DNA of 21,338 nucleotides, taken from NCBI GenBank assembly GCA_002435335.1, contig DJMI01000033.1:1978-23315 (forward strand), read 5' to 3'. Under the pieces are notes generated by a model, which was not told the origin of the DNA, did not search any database, and saw nothing but the letters and a program-made list of their open reading frames with translations. Positions 1 to 7,143 of this stretch are shown one piece after another (position 1 is the first letter of the stretch; each line of letters begins with the position of its first letter). Both the position numbers and the translations under genes were made by a program. This DNA comes from Nitrosomonas sp. UBA6494 (GTDB taxonomy: Bacteria; Pseudomonadota; Gammaproteobacteria; Burkholderiales; Nitrosomonadaceae).

Positions 1-279
1 TTCCCGGATGCCGTACTTAAGATTTTTTTAACCGCCAGCGCCAATGTCCGCGCACAAAGACGGTATAACCAGTTGAAAGAGAAAGGAATCGATGCTAATA
101 TCGCCGACCTGTTGCAAGATATTCAAAAACGAGATGAGCGCGACAGCAATCGTAGCATCGCTCCGCTACAGCAGGGCACGGATGCACGCTTGCTGGATAC
201 GACTTCTTTAACCATATCCCAGGCACAAGATACTGTACTGTCCTGGTATAATAAAATCGATGCAAAAAATAGCGTTTGA
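1..279 (+). CDS. cmk: Cytidylate kinase, C-terminal part (5' end outside window)
   Basis: Open from the first base in frame 1 to the TGA ending at 279, giving about 92 residues. Cytidylate kinase phosphorylates CMP and dCMP with ATP in pyrimidine nucleotide recycling in the cytosol. The visible part matches the family C-terminus: a strand-plus-Ser/Ala segment (FLTASANVRAQRRYNQL), the lid-region Arg/Asp motif (DIQKRDERDSNRSIAPL) that closes over ATP, and the final TTSLTISQAQDTVLSWY helix. The N-terminal P-loop is outside the window. Its position directly upstream of rpsA is the order found widely in proteobacteria and supports the call. There is an internal TTG at 73, but the alignment-like similarity continues upstream of it, so that is not the start. 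Confidence 0.93.
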   Translation, partial: FPDAVLKIFLTASANVRAQRRYNQLKEKGIDANIADLLQDIQKRDERDSNRSIAPLQQGTDARLLDTTSLTISQAQDTVLSWYNKIDAKNSV

Positions 280-387
280 ATTGCCAATTCTTCCTTTTCG
301 AAAATTAGTAATTCAAATATTTTTTATTAACCAACCTAATCCGCTGGTAACCGAGCCGGTCGGAAAGATCTATCAGGTATTTTTATA

Positions 388-2100
388 ATGACTAAAGCTT
401 CCACAGCACCCCAGAATTCCCCCGAAAGTTTTGCCTCACTCTTTGAAGAAAGCCTCTCACGCCAGGAAATGCGTGTCGGTGAAGTGATCACCGCCGAAGT
501 GGTTCGTGTCGACTACAATATTGTTGTCGTAAATGCCGGTCTCAAATCAGAAAGCTTCATTCCTGTTGAGGAATTCAAAAATGATCGCGGCGAAATCGAA
601 GTTAAGCCAGGTGATTTTATAAGTGTTGCCATCGAATCATTGGAAGACGGTTACGGAGAAACTCGATTGTCACGGGATAAAGCAAAACGCTTAACCGCAT
701 GGCATGATCTGGAGCAAGCAATGGAAAGCGGAAAGATTGTTACCGGTATGGTCAATGGCAAAGTTAAAGGTGGTTTGACTGCGACTATCAACGGAATTCG
801 TGCATTCTTACCTGGTTCTTTGGTAGACATCCGCCCAGTCAAAGATACGACACCTTATGAAAATAAGGAAATGGAGTTCAAAGTTATCAAATTGGATCGC
901 AAACGTAATAATGTAGTGGTTTCACGCCGTGCCGTACTAGAAGCGACACAAGGCGCAGATCGCGAAACCTTACTGTCCAATTTGCAGGAAGGTGCCATTG
1001 TTCATGGCGTGGTCAAGAATATTACCGACTATGGCGCATTTGTCGATTTAGGTGGCATTGATGGTTTATTGCATATTACTGACCTCGCATGGCGCCGCGT
1101 CAAGCACCCATCAGAAGTAGTTAATATCGGCGATGAAGTTACTGCTAAGGTACTAAAATTTGATCAGGAAAAAAACCGCGTATCGCTTGGCATGAAACAA
1201 TTGAGTGAAGATCCATGGGTTGGATTGTCGCGTCGTTATCCGGCACGCACACGTTTGTTCGGCAAAGTAACCAACTTAACAGACTACGGTGCCTTTATTG
1301 AAATCGAACAAGGCATTGAAGGTCTGGTGCACGTTTCCGAGATGGATTGGACTAATAAGAACGTCTATCCATCCAAGATTGTTCAATTAGGAGACGAAGT
1401 CGAAGTCATGATTCTCGAAATCGACGAAGAACGTCGCCGTATTTCCCTTGGCATGAAACAATGCCAACCCAATCCATGGGAAGAATTTGCCGCAAGTCAC
1501 GAAAAAGGTGACAAAGTACGCGGTCAAATTAAATCGATCACCGATTTTGGCGTATTCATCGGTCTTCCTGGCAATATCGATGGGTTAGTACATTTATCAG
1601 ATTTGTCCTGGAATCAACCCGGCGAAGAAGCAGTACTAAACTATAAAAAGGGGGATGATGTTGAGGCCGTAATTTTGTCTATCGATGTTGAGCGTGAGCG
1701 TATCTCACTGGGAATCAAACAAATGGAAGGCGATCCTTTCACCAGTTTTGTTGCCGAACATGACAAAAACAGTATTATTGAGGGAACGGTAAAATCCATT
1801 GATGCCAAAGGCGCTGTCATTGCGCTGACTAACGATGTTGAAGGTTATTTACGCGCCTCCGAAGTTTCTCGTGATCGTGTAGAAGATATTCGCACTCACC
1901 TGAAAGAAGGCGATAAAGTTGAAACCATGATTATCAACGTGGATCGCAAAAATCGTACAATCAATCTTTCAATTAAAGCAAAAGATAAATCCGATGAAAC
2001 CGCAGCCATGCAAAAAATTAAAACCCCGACCAATGCGGGCACTACCAGTCTTGGCGCTCTATTGAAAGCAAAAATGGATAGTAAAAACACAGAGCAATAA
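388..2100 (+). CDS. rpsA: 30S ribosomal protein S1
   Basis: 570 residues, close to the usual 557-570 for proteobacterial S1. It carries six S1/OB-fold repeats at about residues 29-97, 115-181, 202-270, 287-357, 374-444 and 461-531. Repeats 3-5 are the most canonical (for example DYGAFVDLGGIDGLLHITD, then ISLGMKQ-type endings); repeats 1-2 are diverged, as expected because they dock S1 to the ribosome through S2. Function: binds mRNA on the 30S subunit and allows initiation on structured or weak-SD messages. The ATG at 388 has no good Shine-Dalgarno upstream, which is also known for E. coli rpsA, where the leader takes part in autogenous control; whether that holds here is inference. It sits between cmk and ihfB, and the ihfB SD overlaps its stop codon. 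Confidence 0.98.
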   Translation: MTKASTAPQNSPESFASLFEESLSRQEMRVGEVITAEVVRVDYNIVVVNAGLKSESFIPVEEFKNDRGEIEVKPGDFISVAIESLEDGYGETRLSRDKAKRLTAWHDLEQAMESGKIVTGMVNGKVKGGLTATINGIRAFLPGSLVDIRPVKDTTPYENKEMEFKVIKLDRKRNNVVVSRRAVLEATQGADRETLLSNLQEGAIVHGVVKNITDYGAFVDLGGIDGLLHITDLAWRRVKHPSEVVNIGDEVTAKVLKFDQEKNRVSLGMKQLSEDPWVGLSRRYPARTRLFGKVTNLTDYGAFIEIEQGIEGLVHVSEMDWTNKNVYPSKIVQLGDEVEVMILEIDEERRRISLGMKQCQPNPWEEFAASHEKGDKVRGQIKSITDFGVFIGLPGNIDGLVHLSDLSWNQPGEEAVLNYKKGDDVEAVILSIDVERERISLGIKQMEGDPFTSFVAEHDKNSIIEGTVKSIDAKGAVIALTNDVEGYLRASEVSRDRVEDIRTHLKEGDKVETMIINVDRKNRTINLSIKAKDKSDETAAMQKIKTPTNAGTTSLGALLKAKMDSKNTEQ

Positions 2101-2104
2101 GGAA
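2098..2104 (+). promoter_or_regulatory. Ribosome binding site of ihfB overlapping the rpsA stop
   Basis: The rpsA TAA stop runs straight into an AAGGAAA-type Shine-Dalgarno about 5 bases before the ihfB ATG at 2110. This arrangement suggests translational coupling of ihfB to rpsA on one transcript. Seen directly; the coupling itself is inference. Confidence 0.6.
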
Positions 2105-2109
2105 ATTTC

Positions 2110-2391
2110 ATGACGAAATCTGAATTAATTACCCGACTCGCTGCACGTTTTCCGCAACTTGTCACAAAAGATGCCGAACTTTCCGTAAAAATGATTATTG
2201 ATGCAATGGCGAAAAGCTTAGCTAATGGGCAACGGATTGAGATACGCGGATTCGGCAGCTTTGATTTAAATTACAGACCGCCTCGCATCGGACGCAATCC
2301 AAAGTCTGGTGAAAAAGTCAAAGTACCGGAGAAATATGTTCCGCATTTTAAAGCAGGAAAAGAAATGCGTGAACGCGTTGATTATAAGTAA
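2110..2391 (+). CDS. ihfB: Integration host factor subunit beta
   Basis: 93 residues, the normal length of an IHF/HU subunit. IHF-beta pairs with IHF-alpha to bend DNA sharply at specific sites in recombination, replication and sigma-54 promoter activation. The sequence shows the MTKSELITRLA start typical of IhfB, the GFGSFDLNYRPPRIGRNPKSGE beta-ribbon arm with the intercalating Pro (in the RIGRNP turn), and the final FKAGKEMRERVDY helix. It follows rpsA after 9 bases and is followed within a few bases by a strong hairpin terminator. The rpsA-ihfB pairing is standard in beta- and gammaproteobacteria, and this separates it from HU. Confidence 0.97.
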   Translation: MTKSELITRLAARFPQLVTKDAELSVKMIIDAMAKSLANGQRIEIRGFGSFDLNYRPPRIGRNPKSGEKVKVPEKYVPHFKAGKEMRERVDYK

Positions 2392-2393
2392 GT

Positions 2394-2426
2394 AAAAAAA
2401 GCACTTCAAATTTTGAAGTGCTTTTT
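2394..2426. terminator. Rho-independent terminator after ihfB
   Basis: A 7-bp core stem GCACTTC (2401-2407) / GAAGTGC (2415-2421) is flanked by an A-run before and a T-run after (2422-2426); the A/T flanks and the AT-rich loop can extend the pairing. The symmetry would let it work in both directions, but the useful direction here is +, ending the cmk-rpsA-ihfB transcript. The LapA-like gene begins about 50 bases later. Confidence 0.85.
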
Positions 2427-2474
2427 CAAAATAGATATGGAATCATTTATCAACTTATAAGGAATGAACTGATT

Positions 2475-2672
2475 ATGATGAACCTTATTGCTTGGATTTT
2501 TCGCATTGTAGCTTTTGCAATTCTTGCTATTTTTGCCTCTAAAAATTCTCAACCCGTTACACTGCAATATTCTTTAGACCAGTCGATTGACCTTCCCTTT
2601 AGTGTAGCATTGTTAATATTTTTTGCATTGGGTGCAATCATTAGCTTGATTTTTGTCCGATGTGATCATTAA
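2475..2672 (+). CDS. Short LapA-domain inner-membrane protein, apparently truncated
   Basis: Taken from the ATG at 2475 (an AAGGA Shine-Dalgarno lies at 2459-2463), it encodes 65 residues. The start at 2418 that an ORF finder prefers would overlap the ihfB terminator and gives a non-family N-terminus. The sequence looks like the lipopolysaccharide assembly protein A domain: a first hydrophobic helix (AWIFRIVAFAILAIFASKN), the SQPVTLQY strand that resembles the family's NxxPVTL motif, then a second hydrophobic helix (VALLIFFALGAIISLIFV). LapA proteins normally continue for another 25-40 residues of charged coiled coil after helix 2; here the frame stops at once. LapA with LapB controls LpxC proteolysis and so LPS level. 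The place after ihfB is the normal lapA position, but lapB does not follow. The call to the LapA family is good; whether it still works is unknown. Confidence 0.72.
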   Translation: MMNLIAWIFRIVAFAILAIFASKNSQPVTLQYSLDQSIDLPFSVALLIFFALGAIISLIFVRCDH

Positions 2673-2701
2673 AACAAATTATCACAGTTACTTATAACTA
2701 G

Positions 2702-2731
2702 TCCTCGGTTCTGTTTCATTATCACCGAGGA
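2702..2731. terminator. Hairpin between convergent lapA-like and fimT genes
   Basis: An 8-bp perfect stem TCCTCGGT (2702-2709) / ACCGAGGA (2724-2731) closes a 14-base loop. It lies between the ends of two convergent genes, 30 bases after the lapA-like stop and 54 bases after the fimT stop. No clear T-run follows on either strand, so it is either a weak or factor-assisted terminator or a 3'-end stabilising hairpin. Confidence 0.45.
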
Positions 2732-2784
2732 TTGAAGAATTTCTCACTTTGCCACAAAACACTTGCAATCATCGATCTTTTCTA

Positions 2785-3345
2785 TCAGGAACAGGTATTG
2801 ATCTTAGCAATACGCAATCTGCCACTGCTACTCAGAATAACATGGCGACCGCTGCCTGATGGAGAAGGTGCTGCAGGACATAACGTCAGTGTACCGGACT
2901 GGAATCCTCCGCTAGTTAATTTCGGTATTCCTTGTCCATCATATGAAATGTAACTACTGACATTAGCATTCCCAGCAAAACTGTATCCAGCAGCCAAAGC
3001 CGGCATTGTGGTAATTATCTGTTCGCCACTTGCAACGCTGGCATCATTATCCGAATCAACAAAAACAATCCATCCTTGACTCCAATCGCCTGAACTGGCA
3101 CAAGTGGCATTATCCGAGCTTTTACAAATCACTACGCGTGCATTACGTTTTACAGCCTCCGATCTCGCCAAAGACATGTGCGAAAATAACGTATTTGCAT
3201 AGCCTTCCAGTCGACTATTTGCTGTGAATTGACTAAACGATGGAACACCTACCGCTAATAAGATAGTCAATATAGACATCGCCACCAGTAATTCAATCAA
3301 AGTAACGCCTTGCTGGTTTTGCTTCTTCTTCATTACGCACTTCAT
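2785..3345 (-). CDS. fimT: GspH/FimT-type minor pilin, putative DNA-binding competence pilin
   Basis: 186 residues. A class III signal peptide is clear: basic leader, QQG cleavage site, then VTLIELLVAMSILTILLAVG with the conserved Glu at +5. The middle shows the GspH/FimT pattern (LARSEAVKRNARVVICKS, then GDWSQGWIVFVDSDND), and the C-terminus ends with HVILSSSGRLRIAKINTCS. FimT is a minor pilin of the type IV pilus priming complex. In Legionella a GRxR motif in the C-terminal tail binds DNA during natural transformation; here GRLR occupies residues 175-178. It is the last gene of the pilus operon, 21 bases after pilY1. An alternative ATG at 3333 would remove four residues; neither start has a strong Shine-Dalgarno. 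The family call is secure; a role in DNA uptake is inference from the motif. Confidence 0.9.
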   Translation of the reverse strand: MKCVMKKKQNQQGVTLIELLVAMSILTILLAVGVPSFSQFTANSRLEGYANTLFSHMSLARSEAVKRNARVVICKSSDNATCASSGDWSQGWIVFVDSDNDASVASGEQIITTMPALAAGYSFAGNANVSSYISYDGQGIPKLTSGGFQSGTLTLCPAAPSPSGSGRHVILSSSGRLRIAKINTCS

Positions 3346-3366
3346 GATCGATTCAATTTCTCTATA

Positions 3367-6300
3367 TTACTGCTGCTGTAAATACCAATAGGCTCTTGTT
3401 TTGAAATTTGTTGTCGTGGAAGCAGCTTCAGGAGAAGCTGCTTCCAATGGTGAATTGGCACTTGATCCGATTACAAATGGCACCGTAATATTTTCACCGG
3501 TATTCGGATTTACTACCGCCACCATTCCAGCCACTGGAGAAGGCGGCAACCCTCCACCATTCACAGGAACATACCTTGACGTACCCACCGCTGGTTTTCC
3601 ATTCAAAAAATCAAAATAATATACTTGTGCTATACCCAAATTTGACCCGCAGCTATTCAGCTCCTCGGGTTGCGGTGTATGCGTACTAAAAATCACTTTA
3701 CCAAATACAGCAACCGCTGACGTCACCACCTGTTCCTTATCATGATCGCCAGCACCGAAAGGCATATACCACCCTTTCTTTTCACTTAACTCTTCGTCTG
3801 TTGGCAGTACTGTACTATCCGGATCAATAGCAAGCAGCGACGCCTTACAGGCCAATGCTTGTGATTGACAACTTCCCGTCTCAGAAGACCACCACGTGGC
3901 ATTGATTGGATTATCTTTAACCATGAAAAATGCATTATCAACACTAATTGTTGTTGTATGAGTCAATAGTGGATGCTCACGGTCGCCAGATCCAATTAAA
4001 ATGATATTGTAGTCTGGAGCCACCACAACTTCGGGTCCAAATAAGAACTTACGATTAGCGACGCCACCTGGACAATCTGTTGTATCGCAACCTAAAGAAG
4101 CAATTTTCGTGATAGTCCAGCTTGCTGGCGCAGCAGAACCGATTGTGATTCGATAGATATTGCCACCTGTATCAGCCGCATAGGCATATTCAGCTAATCC
4201 TGTAATAGAATTAGGCACAACCGTTACGTCACCCACCACACTGCGATCCGTAGAAAATGTTTTAAGCAATGTTCCGTTGTTAGCATCCAGTACAAAAACT
4301 TTATTCCCTTTAGGGGACATACACGTATTTAAGTCATTAGTACCGCTTCCATCCTCACAGGTATCATAGCCACCGCCAAGAATGAGCATAGGCAATGGAG
4401 TAGATCCGGATGTATAGCCAGCCGATTTCAAACTGACAGCTGCCGACCAGGTTTGGCCAATGCCGCTAAAATCCGCTGAGGTACAATCGGTATCGTCGGT
4501 TAAATTAGGACACCCTTGCCGCCATTTCAAGCTTGGATTGGTCGGCGTACTGGCGTCAAAAGCATACACCATTCTCCCACCACGTCGTTGCGTCGCATAA
4601 ACCCACACCGTACTGCTATCTTTGTATGCGGTGATACGGCCATCAAAAAAATATGGCTTGACAGTAGCATCCCCAATACTCGGTATTGTAATGGTAGGGC
4701 TATTGTCATAAATCCGCTTCAACCGTCCATAATGCTCCGGCGCAACAAAAGACCACAATTCGCTGCCCGGCGTATAAGTACCGATATTGCTTGATTGATT
4801 GCCATTGATTGCATGAAACATGCCGTCATTTGCGCCATAAAAAACCACCACACCCGTACCACTACCATAATCAATTGCTACTGGCCTGGAATGCACGATG
4901 TCCCCATGAGCTGACGGTCGCATTTCTGTCGTATTACCGTTGATATTCTCATCCTTAGTATCCTGACCACGTACCCAATTGATCAGATTCGTACGCTCAC
5001 CACTACTCGCAACACCTAGCAGAGATTGTGTAATTGCCGTGTTGGCATTATCAAAACTGGTCAAATCCGTACAACTGGTTGCATCACAAGTTTTCACTAC
5101 GCGTGCTGCAGGATCAATTGATCTTAACTGATACGCTGCAGCCCCCTTTTCGACCACCTCTCCATCCGGTGTGTTAGATTTTTGCGAATCAGCAATCGCC
5201 AAACATCCACCTTGCGGCAAAAATTCCCAATAAGTATCGGGAGTTGCGGTACTTGGCGTCCAGAAACTACGAGCGCATTGCGTAATAAATCCGGAGTTAT
5301 TATTAATAGCGAGGGCGCCATCGGCATCCGCCAATTTCAATTCGATTTTATTATTCGTTAAACTTGCTTTAAATTGATATTGCTTCAGATTTCCCTTCCA
5401 GCGGGGGCTGGCATTGATATCGGGACGAAACATTCCAACAAATATTTGGTTAAGATATGTACCCTGGGTATTAACACTAACAGGCAAACTGGCAGAAGCA
5501 AAGACGCTATTTTCTGCTTGAATTTCAGAAAAAATCTGATCAAGCGCCGCTTTAATTTGTTCTCCAGCGTCAACGGTAGAATTGACCGCAAAATATTTTC
5601 CTTTACCTTGATTTGCCATACTCTGTAGCAGAGCACTAAATCCTTTGCTTTGCCCGGTTGTCCCCGGATCAACATCAATCGTATACGTAACAATCTGAGG
5701 ATAGCTTGAATTTGCCATAAAACGAGCCCATTCATCGCCCGCATTGGATTGCGAACCACTCGGAGTAATTGAAATCTGGGTCGTACTTCCACCTGCGGCG
5801 GTCAATTTTGTATTAGCGGTCGATGTATCCGAGCTATTGTCCATTACCGGACCATTGCTAATGTAAATAATAAAATTCTTTTGGCATCCTGAATTGACAG
5901 GACTTTCGTAGCTTACATCCGTTGATGAAGAAAGCGCATTTCCGCCTAAAGCATAAATAGCTTTTGATTGTGCTGCCCCGTAAGTACTGCCGGTATAGTC
6001 TCTTTTTGCTTTATTATGCCCAGCATACGCATTGGCGCCGGCGAAATAATAATAGGCTTCGGCCATAGTGAGGCCAAGTTTGCCCCCGTTCGATTTGTCA
6101 TTCAATATATGCAAGCTATTGATGAGTGACTGATATTTCGTCTTATTTGTCGAATCCATGAGACGAATCGCAGCACGCAAATAGGCACCATCCGGATTTC
6201 CATTTCCAGCCCCGGTCTCGGTAAACATCATTAAACCGACTCTAAATTCATTTTCTTTCAAACTACCAAAAACTGATGATAATGCGTTAATCTCATTCGT

Positions 6301-6615
6301 AAATGCAGTATTCCAATTTGCCGTATTATCCAATATTATCAAAACATTGGGCTTATCATTTGGATTTGAAGGAGGCGCCCCAACAAACAAATCAATATCC
6401 TCGGCAGATGTGGCCACACTAAACGACATCAACAGTATGATCGTCAGAGCACCTTTTCTGCTGAAACGCCGAGAAACACCCTGCAAAATATTTGATTTCC
6501 CACAGAGGGAATTAAGGATAACAAGCAGTCGATCAAAAAACTTTCCAAAATCACTTAACAACTCAAATCGATTGCAAAAATATATATTTAATAGTTCACA
6601 GATTGATAAATGCAT
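3367..6615 (-). CDS. pilY1: PilY1/PilC-type type IV pilus tip adhesin and biogenesis factor
   Basis: 1082 residues, the usual PilY1 size. A Sec-type signal segment (KGALTIILLMSFSVATSA, cleavage near residue 71) is followed by a von Willebrand A-like domain that starts PNVLIILDNTANW at about residues 89-101. The C-terminal half is the PilC-type beta-propeller: HGDIVHSRPVAI at 570-581, VVFYGANDGMFHAING at 590-605 and YAADTGGNIYRI near 812-823. PilY1 sits at the pilus tip with minor pilins, promotes assembly and mediates surface adhesion or mechanosensing. The start is supported by a good AGGGAGG-like SD at 6619-6625, though it puts about 50 residues ahead of the hydrophobic core; a TTG at 6486 would give a conventional signal peptide. 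It follows pilX by 21 bases. The MIDAS motif is degenerate (DNTAN rather than DxSxS) and the usual calcium loop of the propeller is not seen. Confidence 0.95.
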   Translation of the reverse strand: MHLSICELLNIYFCNRFELLSDFGKFFDRLLVILNSLCGKSNILQGVSRRFSRKGALTIILLMSFSVATSAEDIDLFVGAPPSNPNDKPNVLIILDNTANWNTAFTNEINALSSVFGSLKENEFRVGLMMFTETGAGNGNPDGAYLRAAIRLMDSTNKTKYQSLINSLHILNDKSNGGKLGLTMAEAYYYFAGANAYAGHNKAKRDYTGSTYGAAQSKAIYALGGNALSSSTDVSYESPVNSGCQKNFIIYISNGPVMDNSSDTSTANTKLTAAGGSTTQISITPSGSQSNAGDEWARFMANSSYPQIVTYTIDVDPGTTGQSKGFSALLQSMANQGKGKYFAVNSTVDAGEQIKAALDQIFSEIQAENSVFASASLPVSVNTQGTYLNQIFVGMFRPDINASPRWKGNLKQYQFKASLTNNKIELKLADADGALAINNNSGFITQCARSFWTPSTATPDTYWEFLPQGGCLAIADSQKSNTPDGEVVEKGAAAYQLRSIDPAARVVKTCDATSCTDLTSFDNANTAITQSLLGVASSGERTNLINWVRGQDTKDENINGNTTEMRPSAHGDIVHSRPVAIDYGSGTGVVVFYGANDGMFHAINGNQSSNIGTYTPGSELWSFVAPEHYGRLKRIYDNSPTITIPSIGDATVKPYFFDGRITAYKDSSTVWVYATQRRGGRMVYAFDASTPTNPSLKWRQGCPNLTDDTDCTSADFSGIGQTWSAAVSLKSAGYTSGSTPLPMLILGGGYDTCEDGSGTNDLNTCMSPKGNKVFVLDANNGTLLKTFSTDRSVVGDVTVVPNSITGLAEYAYAADTGGNIYRITIGSAAPASWTITKIASLGCDTTDCPGGVANRKFLFGPEVVVAPDYNIILIGSGDREHPLLTHTTTISVDNAFFMVKDNPINATWWSSETGSCQSQALACKASLLAIDPDSTVLPTDEELSEKKGWYMPFGAGDHDKEQVVTSAVAVFGKVIFSTHTPQPEELNSCGSNLGIAQVYYFDFLNGKPAVGTSRYVPVNGGGLPPSPVAGMVAVVNPNTGENITVPFVIGSSANSPLEAASPEAASTTTNFKTRAYWYLQQQ

Positions 6616-6618
6616 TTG

Positions 6619-6625
6619 CCCTCCC
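6619..6625 (-). promoter_or_regulatory. Ribosome binding site supporting the upstream pilY1 start
   Basis: On the - strand GGGAGGG lies 3 bases before the ATG at 6615, within the short pilX-pilY1 gap. It is the best Shine-Dalgarno in the pilus operon and favours the long form of PilY1 over the internal TTG at 6486. Confidence 0.6.
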
Positions 6626-6636
6626 TATCCCACAAC

Positions 6637-7143
6637 TCAAAGATGACATGATGATAAAAGATATTCGCTTTGCGTCATTTGCTTGCCAATTCCTTGCTTA
6701 GCAATCACCGATGCGCCGGTAACTTGATTCTGGGCTGTTACCTCAATTTCCCATAGCGTCAAATAATTCGATGAATTAACAATATTCGAATTCACTCCGC
6801 TCAGTGCCGATGAATCCACTGGTGCTAAAGTAGCTCTAATACAAAGAGGTGCTTTAATGGTTACAGTGTAATCATTTGCATTATCCTGATCGATATCAAT
6901 ATCGATAGACGAGGGATAATCCGCTGGATTAATTGCTGCAAAGTTAATATTGATAGTTTGCTCAATTGCCATGTTAGCTGCTGCAATGGCCTCATTTCTA
7001 TATTGCATATTACTTACTGCTTTCAAATTTCCGCCGCTGAGTGAAAATGCAGATACCATCAACAATGTAATAGTAACCAGCACAATGAGCCCCACAACCA
7101 AAGTTGCACCCTCTTGCCGGGAAAAAACGCATTCGTTTCTCAT
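6637..7143 (-). CDS. pilX: PilX-family minor pilin
   Basis: 168 residues with a prepilin-like N-terminus: basic leader, RQEG cleavage site, then ATLVVGLIVLVTITLLMVSAF. The +5 position is Val, not the Glu found in the other pilins of this operon, which fits the PilX/GspK type that can cap the tip. The following AVSNMQYRNEAIAAANMAIEQ helix is typical of PilX. It is part of the minor-pilin priming complex that starts pilus assembly in the inner membrane and supports PilY1 at the tip. Its ATG overlaps the pilW stop codon as ATGA, so the two are translationally coupled. Function is assigned by motif and place in the operon; the C-terminal globular part is variable and adds little. Confidence 0.88.
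   Translation of the reverse strand: MRNECVFSRQEGATLVVGLIVLVTITLLMVSAFSLSGGNLKAVSNMQYRNEAIAAANMAIEQTININFAAINPADYPSSIDIDIDQDNANDYTVTIKAPLCIRATLAPVDSSALSGVNSNIVNSSNYLTLWEIEVTAQNQVTGASVIAKQGIGKQMTQSEYLLSSCHL

Noticed and set aside
2732..2953. 73-codon frame on + over the 3' end of fimT
   Set aside because: Antisense to the conserved pilin C-terminus and spans the convergent intergenic region; no family-like sequence.
5385..5792. 135-codon frame on - inside pilY1 in another frame
   Set aside because: Overlaps the conserved PilY1 coding frame; the translation is Leu/Arg/Ile-rich frame-shift noise with no SD.
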